This document shows, in pieces, positions 18,943 to 30,404 of a stretch of DNA of 39,144 nt. The translations under genes and the position numbers were made by a program. Each line of letters starts with the position of its first letter. The stretch's first letter is position 1. The notes beneath the pieces were generated by a model, which worked only from the letters and a program-made list of their open reading frames with translations, did not search any database and was not told where the DNA came from. Source of the stretch: Casimicrobiaceae bacterium (GTDB taxonomy: Bacteria > Pseudomonadota > Gammaproteobacteria > Burkholderiales > Casimicrobiaceae); contig JANWWI010000021.1 in NCBI GenBank assembly GCA_025056355.1, forward strand, positions 1 through 39,144. The letters run 5' to 3'.

Positions 18943-19413
18943 ATGCTCGAGGAACTTGCCGCCGCTGTCGCTGCCACGGCGCTTGCGCAGTGGGTGCGCG
19001 TCACCCCGCTCGCCTATCCGGTGCTCGAGGTCCTTCACCTTTGGGCCATTGCGATCGTGTTCGGCAGCATTGTCTTCATCGACCTGCGAATTCTCGGGAT
19101 CGGGCTCCGAAACGGAGGCGCCTTTCCCGTGGACGCCTGGGCGCGCGCGCTGCTGCCCTGGACGCTTGGCGCCTTCGCGCTTGCCGTGCTCTCCGGTGCG
19201 CTTATGTTCCTCTCGCGGGCGGCGGACTTTGTCAGCAACCCCGCCTTCGCCGTGAAATTGACGCTCATTGTGCTTGCGGCGCTCAACGCAGCCCTACTTC
19301 ACCTGCGCGACGGACTTCGGCGCAGCTCGCCAGTGAACCGATGGCAGGCCATCTTGTCCATTGGCTGTTGGCTCGGCGTGATGGCCGCCGGGCGATGGAT
19401 CGCCTATGTTTGA
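18943..19413 (+). CDS. DUF6644-like four-helix membrane protein
   Basis: This 156-residue protein has about four transmembrane segments: roughly 25-45 (VLEVLHLWAIAIVFGSIVFIDLR), 70-88, 100-118 and 135-152. The His in the first segment and the LRxLG pattern after it fit the family I know as DUF6644. I have only the pattern to go on and cannot run a profile. The function of the family is unknown. It starts 22 bases after the aldehyde dehydrogenase and is followed after 45 bases by a DUF6152-like periplasmic protein; these two families are often neighbours, which suggests a joint membrane and periplasmic function. Confidence 0.75.
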   Translation: MLEELAAAVAATALAQWVRVTPLAYPVLEVLHLWAIAIVFGSIVFIDLRILGIGLRNGGAFPVDAWARALLPWTLGAFALAVLSGALMFLSRAADFVSNPAFAVKLTLIVLAALNAALLHLRDGLRRSSPVNRWQAILSIGCWLGVMAAGRWIAYV

Positions 19414-19458
19414 ACCCTGCGACGCACTCGCCTTGAACTGCTAAAGGACCTACAGTCC

Positions 19459-19929
19459 ATGGACCCAACCCGACGCTTGTTCACGATAGCGCTTGCCACG
19501 GCATGGATCGGGCCCGCGCTTGCCCACCACGGCTGGTCGAGCTTCGATGAGACCCGGCCGCTCTATCTTGAAGGCACCGTCAAGGCGGTCCGTTGGCAAA
19601 ACCCCCATGTGGTGCTGGTGCTTGAGCTCACCAGCACCACACCGCCCGCATCGCTTGCAACGCTGGCCGTGCCGCGGCAGATCGCAAGCGTCGATGCCGC
19701 ACGCATTTTGACCGCCGCCAAGCCACCCACGCGCAAGGACCAGCAGTGGGAGATCGAACTGGCGCCGCTCACGCGCATGGAAGCCTGGAAGGTGCGCGAA
19801 ATCAAACCCGGCGAAAAGCTCGCCGTGGTCGGCTACACCTTCAAGGACGAAAAGGGCACCGCGACACTGCGCGCTGAGTTTCTGATCCGTGACGGAACCG
19901 TGACCCCAATGCGATCGGCTCCGGCGTAG
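19459..19929 (+). CDS. DUF6152-like periplasmic protein
   Basis: This 156-residue protein has a signal peptide (residues 1-22, ending in GPALA) and starts its mature part with HHGWSSFD, the hallmark of the family I recall as DUF6152. The conserved pattern LEGTVKAVRWQNPHVVLVLE follows, then a small beta-rich domain ending in LRAEFLIRDG. The HH pair at the mature N-terminus and the His in NPH could bind a metal, but this is inference. AAGGA sits upstream of the ATG at 19459. It is downstream of, and probably co-transcribed with, the DUF6644-like gene. Confidence 0.8.
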   Translation: MDPTRRLFTIALATAWIGPALAHHGWSSFDETRPLYLEGTVKAVRWQNPHVVLVLELTSTTPPASLATLAVPRQIASVDAARILTAAKPPTRKDQQWEIELAPLTRMEAWKVREIKPGEKLAVVGYTFKDEKGTATLRAEFLIRDGTVTPMRSAPA

Positions 19930-20130
19930 AGGTCAGCGAAGCGCCCCGGCGCCTGGCCCGCCACACCCAGACCCAAGCGACCGCTTGCGCAAGCGTGACG
20001 CGTGAGCTCAAACGCCCACGCAGCCACCTGAGCAAGCAAAACGGCAGTCAAGGCGCCCCACAAGGAAGCCAACCCGTGGCCGGTCGAACGATGGGCTCGC
20101 TCGAGCCACTTTTTTGAGAGTCTTCGAAAG
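19930..20130. other. gene-free stretch between DUF6152-like gene and the small RNA
   Basis: These 201 bases contain no credible reading frame or RNA gene. No clear terminator for the plus-strand DUF6152-like gene is visible; a T-run at about 20110-20115 is not preceded by a stable hairpin. Together with 20131-20310 this forms the intergenic region between the convergent DUF6152-like and aceA genes. Confidence 0.5.
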
Positions 20131-20162
20131 AAAAAACCCGCGAGCGGATCACGCTACGCGGG
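20131..20162 (-). terminator. intrinsic terminator of the small RNA
   Basis: On the minus strand a stem CCCGCG/CGCGGG (20162-20157 with 20142-20137) continues, after one bulged base, into AGCG/CGCT around a 5-base loop and is followed by six T. It is a strong Rho-independent terminator and would also stop read-through from aceA. Confidence 0.85.
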
Positions 20163-20202
20163 CTTGGCACGGGCCAAATATTCCCTCCTCCTTGGGAATA
20201 TT
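20131..20202 (-). ncRNA. putative small RNA with Shine-Dalgarno-like loop, downstream of aceA
   Basis: The minus strand can encode an RNA of about 72 nt. It would begin near 20202, seven bases past a perfect TATAAT. Hairpin 1 (20202-20177) is a perfect 9-bp stem AAUAUUCCC/GGGAAUAUU whose loop reads AAGGAGGA. Hairpin 2 (20177-20164) is UUGGC-CCGU-GCCAA. Hairpin 3 (20162-20137) is a CCCGCG...CGCGGG stem with an inner AGCG/CGCU helix, followed by U6. The loop is complementary to the anti-Shine-Dalgarno end of 16S rRNA and also contains GGA, the CsrA core. This resembles the Rfam 'Betaproteobacteria toxic small RNA' as I remember it. The structure is read directly; the function is inference. Confidence 0.75.
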
Positions 20203-20208
20203 CGCAGC

Positions 20209-20236
20209 ATTATAGGGTCTTGTAGAAGACCTGCAA
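20209..20236 (-). promoter_or_regulatory. sigma-70 promoter of the small RNA with operator in the spacer
   Basis: On the minus strand TTGCAG (20236-20231) is followed after 16 bases by a perfect TATAAT (20214-20209). The predicted start near 20202 falls exactly at the foot of the first RNA hairpin. The spacer is filled by GTCTTCTACAAGAC (20230-20217), with 5-bp arms GTCTT/AAGAC, which should be a repressor site because a bound protein would block polymerase. A near-identical element is found upstream of aceA at 21757-21771. Confidence 0.65.
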
Positions 20237-20255
20237 GAGCTGCAAAGCCGCCCCT

Positions 20256-20296
20256 GCACGGCGGGCGTGGGTTCTTCGATCCGCCCCCCGCCGTGC
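20256..20296. terminator. GC-rich hairpin between aceA stop and the small-RNA promoter
   Basis: GCACGGCGGG (20256-20265) pairs perfectly with CCCGCCGTGC (20287-20296) across a 21-base loop. It starts 15 bases after the aceA stop codon. There is no U-run on the aceA side, so it may be a 3'-end stabiliser or a weak terminator that protects the aceA messenger ahead of the small-RNA promoter. Confidence 0.4.
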
Positions 20297-20310
20297 GCTC
20301 GAGCGGCGTT

Positions 20311-21636
20311 TTATTCCGCGGCCTTGAGGGCTTTGCGATCGTCGAAGAACTGTTCGTCCTCGGTTGAACCGTGCAGCGCAGTCGTGGAGCTTTGGCCGCC
20401 CTGGATCACCTGGGTCACCGCGTCGAAATAGCCGGTGCCGACCTCGCGCTGGTGTTTGACGGCCGTGAAGCCCAGCTCGGCGGCCGCAAATTCGGCCTCC
20501 TGCAATTCGACGAAGGCGCTCATGTGACGCCGTGCGTAGCCATGGGCGAGCTTGAACATGCTGTAGTTCAGGCTGTGGAAGCCGGCCAGTGTGATGAACT
20601 GGAACTTGTAGCCCATCGCACCAAGCTCGCGCTGAAACTTGGCGATGGTCGCCTCGTCGAGATTCTTCTTCCAGTTGAAGCTCGGCGAGCAGTTGTAGGC
20701 AAGGAGCTTGCCCGGAAAGTGCTTGTGGATGCCCTCGGCGAAGCGCCGTGCGAACTCCAGATCGGGCTTGCCGGTCTCGCACCAGACCAGATCGGCGTAA
20801 GGCGCGTAGGCCAGACCCCGGGATAGGGCCTGCTCGAACCCGGGCCGGGTGCGGAAGAACCCTTCGACTGTGCGCTCACCCGTAATGAAGGGCCGGTCGT
20901 TCTCGTCGATGTCGCTTGTGAGCAAGTCGGCCGCCTCGGCGTCGGTGCGCGCAATGAGAATCGTTGGAACGCCCATGACGTCGGCCGCAAAGCGCGCCGC
21001 GGTCAGCTTTTCGATCGCCTCGCGCGTGGGCACAAGCACCTTGCCGCCCATGTGACCGCACTTCTTCACACTGGCCAGCTGATCCTCGAAGTGCACCCCT
21101 GCCGCGCCAGCGTCGATCATCGCCTTCATGAGCTCAAAGGCATTGAGCACACCGCCGAAGCCCGCCTCGGCATCGGCCACGATCGGCGCCAGGAAATCGA
21201 TGTCATCGCGGCCTTCCATCCACTGGATCTGGTCGGCGCGCAAGAGCGTGTTGTTGATGCGTCGCACCACCGCCGGAACCGAATTGGCCGGATAGAGCGA
21301 CTGATCCGGATACATCTCCCCGGCCAGATTGGCGTCTCCGGCCACCTGCCACCCTGACAGATAAATCGCTTTCAAGCCGGCCTTGACCTGCTGCATGGCC
21401 TGATTGCCGGTGAGCGCGCCAAGCGCATTCACGAACGGCTCCTCATGCAGGAGGCGCCAGAGCTTCTCCGCCCCGCGACGCGCGAGCGTGTGCTCGACCT
21501 GGACACTCCCACGCAGGCGTACGACATCGGCCGCGCTGTAATTGCGCCGAATCCCCTTCCAACGCGGATTGGTGGCCCAGTCGTGCTCGATGGCCGCGGC
21601 AGCGGCTGCCATGCGTTCCTTAACTGACATTTCCAT
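20311..21636 (-). CDS. aceA: isocitrate lyase
   Basis: Isocitrate lyase splits isocitrate into glyoxylate and succinate, the entry of the glyoxylate shunt used on acetate, fatty acids and other C2 sources. The 441-residue product is the short bacterial form (E. coli 434). The catalytic loop is KKCGHMGGK with C193 as the general acid. Other landmarks are the metal-binding stretch around DADTGFGG-like [41 protein letters not shown] and [13 protein letters not shown]. Starts at 21636 and 21630 are both in reach of the GAAAGGAA site; the second has the better spacing. The gene is monocistronic by layout, and a malate synthase gene is not in the window. Confidence 0.97.
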   Translation of the reverse strand: MEMSVKERMAAAAAAIEHDWATNPRWKGIRRNYSAADVVRLRGSVQVEHTLARRGAEKLWRLLHEEPFVNALGALTGNQAMQQVKAGLKAIYLSGWQVAGDANLAGEMYPDQSLYPANSVPAVVRRINNTLLRADQIQWMEGRDDIDFLAPIVADAEAGFGGVLNAFELMKAMIDAGAAGVHFEDQLASVKKCGHMGGKVLVPTREAIEKLTAARFAADVMGVPTILIARTDAEAADLLTSDIDENDRPFITGERTVEGFFRTRPGFEQALSRGLAYAPYADLVWCETGKPDLEFARRFAEGIHKHFPGKLLAYNCSPSFNWKKNLDEATIAKFQRELGAMGYKFQFITLAGFHSLNYSMFKLAHGYARRHMSAFVELQEAEFAAAELGFTAVKHQREVGTGYFDAVTQVIQGGQSSTTALHGSTEDEQFFDDRKALKAAE

Positions 21637-21756
21637 GGTTCCTTTCACGGTTGACGAAATCTCCCACATCAACCAAGCGCTACGACCCCTTCCATGCAGC
21701 GGAAAGCGAAAGCCGATCGCTCGTTGTGCCGCGCAGCATAACCGAACGCCTGGAAA

Positions 21757-21771
21757 GACTTATAGAAGACC
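21757..21771 (-). promoter_or_regulatory. putative aceA operator overlapping the promoter
   Basis: On the minus strand GGTCTTCTATAAGTC spans 21771-21757. It matches the small-RNA promoter element GGTCTTCTACAAGAC at 13 of 15 positions. Its TATAAG (21764-21759) could itself be the aceA -10 element, with TTCAGT 18 bases upstream as a weak -35. This would give a leader of roughly 115 bases. The repeated sequence at both promoters is seen directly; the identity of the regulator is unknown. Confidence 0.5.
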
Positions 21772-21829
21772 TCCGACGAAAAACTGAAAAATCAAGCACT
21801 TACAATCCGTATCTGCGTCGAAATTAGAG

Positions 21830-21844
21830 TTCCGCATTTCGGAA
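21830..21844. promoter_or_regulatory. inverted repeat upstream of aceA
   Basis: TTCCG-N5-CGGAA lies about 65 bases upstream of the putative aceA -10. Repeats of this form are bound by IclR-type and some other regulators, but a 5-bp arm can arise by chance. The rest of the 21790-21960 gap shows no gene. Confidence 0.25.
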
Positions 21845-21964
21845 AGCGGCCCCAAACCCTGCAACGCACAACCTTTGCCATGAGGGCGGGCGCATGTCCC
21901 GGACGCTCCCGACCGCGATGACGCCCGCCGTGGCCCAAGCATGAAGACGCACTCAAAAGACAAC

Positions 21965-21988
21965 AAAAAAGGCACCCGAAGGTGCCTT
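21965..21988 (-). terminator. intrinsic terminator of fccAB with UUCG loop
   Basis: On the minus strand AAGGCACC-TTCG-GGTGCCTT is an 8-bp stem closed by the very stable UUCG tetraloop, and T's continue after the stem. It starts 36 bases past the fccB stop codon and is a textbook Rho-independent terminator. Confidence 0.9.
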
Positions 21989-22024
21989 GGTCCGAAGCGC
22001 CCCGCGCGCGGCGCGTAGGAACGT

Positions 22025-23311
22025 TTAGGTCAGCATATCCGCCCAAACGTTTCGCGCCCAGGAGATCGCGTAGATCCCTTCAAGCTCGTTTTGACGATCC
22101 GAAAGCCCGCCGCTGCCCTGGATGGTCACCATTGTCTTTTGCGCCGGGTCGTAGCGGTGCACGCTTGCCACATGAACCACGTTCTTGTCGTCAATGAAGC
22201 TGTAGCAGGTGTTGGCGTACACCGGGTTCTGGTTGACCGGTTGATCGGTCAGCAACGCAATCACTGCCGAGGCGCAGACCTTGCCGTGCTGATTGGCCAT
22301 ATGGCCCGATTTCGGCATCCCCGGGGCGATTTGCAGCGAGTCGCCGAGGATGTGGACGTTCTTGACCGCTGTGGACTCGAAGGTCAGCCAGTCAACCAAG
22401 CACCACCGCCGGTTCGAGTTGTTGAGGCCGTGTTGCATGGCCAAGTCGCCACAACGCATCGGCGGCAGGACGTTCAACACATCCGCCTTGAACTCACCGC
22501 CGAAGGTGAACTTCACGGTGTTGGTGCGCGCATCGACGTCTTGGATTTCTTGGTTGTTGCGATATTCGACGATGCCCTTGTAATCCTCGTTCCAGGCCTT
22601 GGTGAAGAGACCCTTTTTGGACTGCACATCCTCGTTCGCATCGAGGATGACGACTTTCGAGCGCGGCTTGCGGGTCTTGAAGTACCACGCGACCTGACAG
22701 GCGCGCTCATACGGCCCCGGCGGGCAGCGATACGGCGCGCGCGGGATATGAATTGCATACACCCCGCCATCGGGCATCGCTTCGAGCTGACGGCGAAGCG
22801 CTAGGGTCTCCGGCCCCGCTTTCCAGGCTGCAAGCACCCGGCTCCGCGCCTCGGCCGTTGCAAGCCCCGGCAGCGTTTCGTACATGAAGTCAATGCCCGG
22901 CGAAAGGATCAAGCGGTCGTAGGGCAGCTTGGTGCCGTCGGCCAGCGAAACGGTGCGCGCGCTCGGATCGAACCCCGTCACCTCCCCCTTGATACGCCGG
23001 ATGCCGTACTTGTCGAGTCCGCTGTAGGGCACGGTGATGAAGTCCATGTTGCGCGAGCCGCCGATCACGAGGTTCGAGATCGGACAGGAAATAAACACGT
23101 CGTTACGCTCAATGAGCGTGACGTCGATCGCGCCGTTGCTCCACATGGCGATGTACTTGGCGGCCGTGGCCCCGCCCCAGCCACCGCCGACAACGACGAC
23201 TTTCGGCTTGGCCTGACCGATGATCGCGGCGCATCCGCTAAGGCCGCCCGCCCCAAGGAGGGCAAAGGTGCCAGAGGTTTTGACGAAATCGCGACGAGTG
23301 AGTGTGGTCAT
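22025..23311 (-). CDS. fccB: flavocytochrome c sulfide dehydrogenase, flavoprotein subunit
   Basis: FccB is the periplasmic FAD subunit that oxidises sulfide to sulfur and passes electrons to cytochrome FccA. The 428-residue product begins with a Tat signal (TRRDFVKTSGTFALLGAGG) that ends in a lipobox-like LSGC (C27). The FAD motif VVVVGGGWGGATAA (about 38-51) follows. C76 in FISCPISN aligns with the cysteine that binds FAD covalently in the Allochromatium enzyme. C196 in YRCPPGPYERA and C369 in ANTCYSFID correspond to its redox disulfide. The C-terminal FCSD flavin-binding domain is present. AAGGAG precedes the ATG at 23311 by 6 bases. fccA lies 19 bases upstream, so the pair is an operon. 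Confidence 0.92.
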   Translation of the reverse strand: MTTLTRRDFVKTSGTFALLGAGGLSGCAAIIGQAKPKVVVVGGGWGGATAAKYIAMWSNGAIDVTLIERNDVFISCPISNLVIGGSRNMDFITVPYSGLDKYGIRRIKGEVTGFDPSARTVSLADGTKLPYDRLILSPGIDFMYETLPGLATAEARSRVLAAWKAGPETLALRRQLEAMPDGGVYAIHIPRAPYRCPPGPYERACQVAWYFKTRKPRSKVVILDANEDVQSKKGLFTKAWNEDYKGIVEYRNNQEIQDVDARTNTVKFTFGGEFKADVLNVLPPMRCGDLAMQHGLNNSNRRWCLVDWLTFESTAVKNVHILGDSLQIAPGMPKSGHMANQHGKVCASAVIALLTDQPVNQNPVYANTCYSFIDDKNVVHVASVHRYDPAQKTMVTIQGSGGLSDRQNELEGIYAISWARNVWADMLT

Positions 23312-23330
23312 CCTGGGCTCCTTCCTGCAC

Positions 23331-23681
23331 TTAGCGAGCGGGCAGTTTTTCAAAGTAGGCCGCAAGCGCGTCGATCTGCTGGTCGGTCAGGCCGCGAGCG
23401 AGCTGATGCATGATCGTCGCCTGAAGCTGGCCCGCTTTGAACGCGCGCATCTTTTGGGCCATGGCCGCCGCAGGCTGCCCCGCAAGCGACGCGACCTCAG
23501 CCACACTGCGCCCATTGGTGCCGTGACAGTTTGCACAGGTCGACGCCAGATCCCGAACCGCCGTTGGGCTCATCGGCGCCGCAGATGCCGAAGGCGCCTG
23601 CGCGCTTGCCGTCGCGATCACTCCCATCCCAACCGCGAGCCCGACTGCGAGCTTCGCGGTACGTACAACGTTGCTTTGCAT
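23331..23681 (-). CDS. fccA: monohaem cytochrome c, sulfide dehydrogenase subunit
   Basis: This 116-residue protein has a Sec signal peptide (residues 1-27, ending in ASAQA) and one haem-binding motif CANCH followed by GTNGRS, typical of class I cytochromes c. A distal Met is available in the C-terminal half (IMHQLARGLTDQQIDALAAYF). It stands just upstream of fccB and should be the electron-accepting subunit. The Allochromatium FccA carries two haems; the single-haem form fits the shorter subunits of other bacteria. The start at 23681 has AGGAGG at good spacing. Confidence 0.9.
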   Translation of the reverse strand: MQSNVVRTAKLAVGLAVGMGVIATASAQAPSASAAPMSPTAVRDLASTCANCHGTNGRSVAEVASLAGQPAAAMAQKMRAFKAGQLQATIMHQLARGLTDQQIDALAAYFEKLPAR

Positions 23682-23954
23682 GGTCTCCCTCCTTGGCTTT
23701 CCGCCGCTCGGCGGCGAGACCCGGCTTGGCTCGCCGCTTTGCATCGTCACCTGGAATTCTAGAGACACTCGACGAGCCGTGACCCGTCGCGTAATCCCTA
23801 GCCCGAAGAATAGATGAATATCGCAGCCCGTCGAGTCGGAGAAGTCACAACAAGCTGATGCACGCGCGTGTTGATGTGAAGTGCAAACGAAGTGCACAAA
23901 CGCTCACGCCTGCGGTGTGGTCGAGGGTTGAGGTGCGGAATCAGTGCGAATGCC

Positions 23955-28129
<4,175 letters not shown>

Positions 28130-28493
28130 GGGAACCGAATACGACGATCAGCAAATTTCAAGCGCACGGCTTTCGCCGCGGCCGCGCGACACCGAGCCAT
28201 GGCGCCCGGCCATGGCTGTCCGGCAGGCCTCCGGCCCGCCACCGACCTGGCCATTATGGCGCCCCGTTCCGATCATGGCTGCGGGGTAAAGCCCTTGCGC
28301 GCCTGTGGTTGGCGCCGAGGCAGCATGCTCGAGGCAGCATTCGGAGGAGTCCTTGCCCTTGGCGAAAACCCCCTTGAATGGCGCAGGCGCTTTCATAAAC
28401 TCCGGCGCTGTTGCGGCTTGCCATCGGCCTTCGGAGAGTTTGGCGAATGCACAAACCGCGTTGTGATGGACCGTTTACTTGAGGGGATCCACG
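28130..28493. other. intergenic region between divergent S41 protease and ABC importer operon
   Basis: This 364-base stretch carries no credible gene. It must contain the promoters for both divergent transcripts. A short direct repeat GAGGCAGCAT occurs twice in about 28316-28340. A plausible plus-strand promoter is listed separately. No riboswitch-like fold was recognised. Confidence 0.5.
28374..28401 (+). promoter_or_regulatory. possible sigma-70 promoter of the ABC importer operon
   Basis: TTGAAT (28374-28379) is followed after 16 bases by TAAACT (28396-28401), each a partial match to TTGACA and TATAAT. It lies about 93 bases before the substrate-binding protein start. This is a weak assignment by eye. 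Confidence 0.3.
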
Positions 28494-30284
28494 ATGAACG
28501 ACATTGAAATTCGAGCCCTGGTCGACGACGTACGCGCGGGCCGGCTGACGCGCCGCGCCTTCACGCAACGCATGCTGAGCGTCGGACTCACGGCACCCAT
28601 GGCCACGATGATCCTCATGCATTACGGCGTGCCCGTGCAGGCGCAGCCGCTCGCCTACAAGCCCACGCGCCGCGGCGGTGGCGGCACGCTCAAACTGCTG
28701 TGGTGGCAGGGTCCCGTACACCTGAACCCGCACTTTGCCTCCGGCACCAAGGAGCAAGAGGGCAGCCGCATCTTCTACGAGCCGCTTGCCGCCTGGGATA
28801 ACGACGGCAATCTCGTGCCCGTGCTGGCCGCAGAAATCCCGACGCGCGAAAACGGTGGGCTTTCGCCCGATGGGCGCAGCGTCACCTGGAAGCTCAAGCG
28901 CGGCGTGACCTGGCATGACGGGCAGCCGTTCACCGCCGATGATGTGGTCTTCAACTGGGAGTATTGCCGCAACCCGGAGACCGCCACGGTCAACATCGCC
29001 ACCTATCGCGACATTCAGGTCACCAAGGTGGACTCACACACGGTGCGAGTGACCTTTCCACGCCCGACGCCGTTTTGGGCTGAACCCTTCGTTGGCACGG
29101 TCGGCATGATCATCCCGCGGCATGTGTTTGCGCCCTTCATCGGCGCCAAATCGCGCGAAGCGCCGGCCAATACCAGGCCGGTCGGCACGGGCCCGTACAA
29201 GATCGTCGACTTCAAGCCCGGCGACCTGATTCGCGCAGAGATCAATACGAACTACCACATCCCGAATCGGCCGCATTTTGATGCGCTCGAGATGAAGGGC
29301 GGAGGAGATGCCACCTCAGCCGCCCGCGCCGTGCTGCAGACCGGCGAGTACGACCACGCCTGGAACCTGCAGGTCGCCGACGAGCAGCTCAAAAACTTCG
29401 AGCGCGGCGGCCGCGGCACCGTGACGATCTCCAATGGCGGCAACGTCGAATTCATCAGCCTGAACCCGCGCGATCCCTGGAACGAGGTGCAGGGCGAGCG
29501 CGGGCATGCTTCGAGCACGCATCCGGCTTTCTCGGATAAAGCGGTACGCGACGCGATGAACCTGCTCGTCGATCGCAAGGGGGTGCAGGACTTCATCTAT
29601 GGGCGGACCGGTATTGCCACGCCGAATTTCTTGAACAACCCGCCGCGTTTCAGGAGCCCAAACACGAAGTTCGAGTTCAACATCGACAAGGCCAACCAGA
29701 TCCTCGATGCAGCCGGCTGGCGTCGCGGCTCGGACGGCATCCGCGCCAAAGGCAACGTGCGCTTGAAGTTTGTCTTCCAGACCTCGGTCAACAAGCCGCG
29801 GCAGGACACGCAAGCCATTGTCAAGAACGCCTGCCAGCGAGCCGGCATCGATCTTGAACTCAAAAGCATCGCGGCGGCCGTGTTCTTCGGCGGGGATGTG
29901 GCCAACCCCGACACCTACAACAAGTTCTGGGCCGACATGCAGATGTACACCACGACCATGACCCAGCCTGACCCGCAGGTGTTTATGGAGCAGTTCTGCT
30001 CGTGGGAGTTCGCTCAGAAAGAAAACAAATGGGCCAAGCGCAACATCCTGCGCTGGAAAAACGACGAGTACGACCGCGCGCATCAGGCTGCCCAGGCCGA
30101 ACTCGACCCGGCCAAACGGGCAGCGCTCTTTATCCGCATGAACGACATCCTCGTGGGCGATGGCTACGTGATCCCGGTCGTGGCCCGGCCGCGCGTCTCA
30201 GCGCAAGCCAACAGGCTCGTTGCACACATCTCAGCCTGGGACAACGATCTCTGGGCGCTTGCGCACTGGTATCGCGAGGCATAA
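28494..30284 (+). CDS. ABC importer substrate-binding protein, family 5 (peptide/nickel type)
   Basis: This 596-residue periplasmic protein delivers a ligand, usually an oligopeptide or a similar molecule, to the permease encoded downstream. A Tat-type signal (LTRRAFTQRMLSVGLTAPMATM) starts about 24 residues in, an unusually long n-region. The family-5 binding protein core follows: GTLKLLWWQGPVHLNPH, IFYEPLAAWDNDGNLVPVLA, WKLKRGVTWHDGQPFTADDVVFNWEY, PVGTGPYKIVDFKPGD, and AVRDAMNLLVDRKGVQDFIYG. AGGGGA precedes the ATG at 28494 at proper spacing. The order binding protein, two permeases, two ATPases is the classical Dpp/Opp layout. The ligand cannot be read from sequence. Confidence 0.93.
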   Translation: MNDIEIRALVDDVRAGRLTRRAFTQRMLSVGLTAPMATMILMHYGVPVQAQPLAYKPTRRGGGGTLKLLWWQGPVHLNPHFASGTKEQEGSRIFYEPLAAWDNDGNLVPVLAAEIPTRENGGLSPDGRSVTWKLKRGVTWHDGQPFTADDVVFNWEYCRNPETATVNIATYRDIQVTKVDSHTVRVTFPRPTPFWAEPFVGTVGMIIPRHVFAPFIGAKSREAPANTRPVGTGPYKIVDFKPGDLIRAEINTNYHIPNRPHFDALEMKGGGDATSAARAVLQTGEYDHAWNLQVADEQLKNFERGGRGTVTISNGGNVEFISLNPRDPWNEVQGERGHASSTHPAFSDKAVRDAMNLLVDRKGVQDFIYGRTGIATPNFLNNPPRFRSPNTKFEFNIDKANQILDAAGWRRGSDGIRAKGNVRLKFVFQTSVNKPRQDTQAIVKNACQRAGIDLELKSIAAAVFFGGDVANPDTYNKFWADMQMYTTTMTQPDPQVFMEQFCSWEFAQKENKWAKRNILRWKNDEYDRAHQAAQAELDPAKRAALFIRMNDILVGDGYVIPVVARPRVSAQANRLVAHISAWDNDLWALAHWYREA

Positions 30285-30404
30285 AACCTAGCTCGTGAAA
30301 CCCGCGTGCGTGGGGCGGCGCCGAGTTGCGTGGGCGCCGCCCACAACTGCGCATGCGGAGCGTGAAGAAAGCTGCCCGCAAGAAGGCGGCCCGAGGACGG
30401 GGAC

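Noticed and set aside
20131-20207. Reading the small-RNA hairpins on the plus strand as an anti-SD RNA with a CCUCCU loop
   Set aside because: The plus strand has no comparable promoter, and the T-run after the last hairpin exists only on the minus strand.
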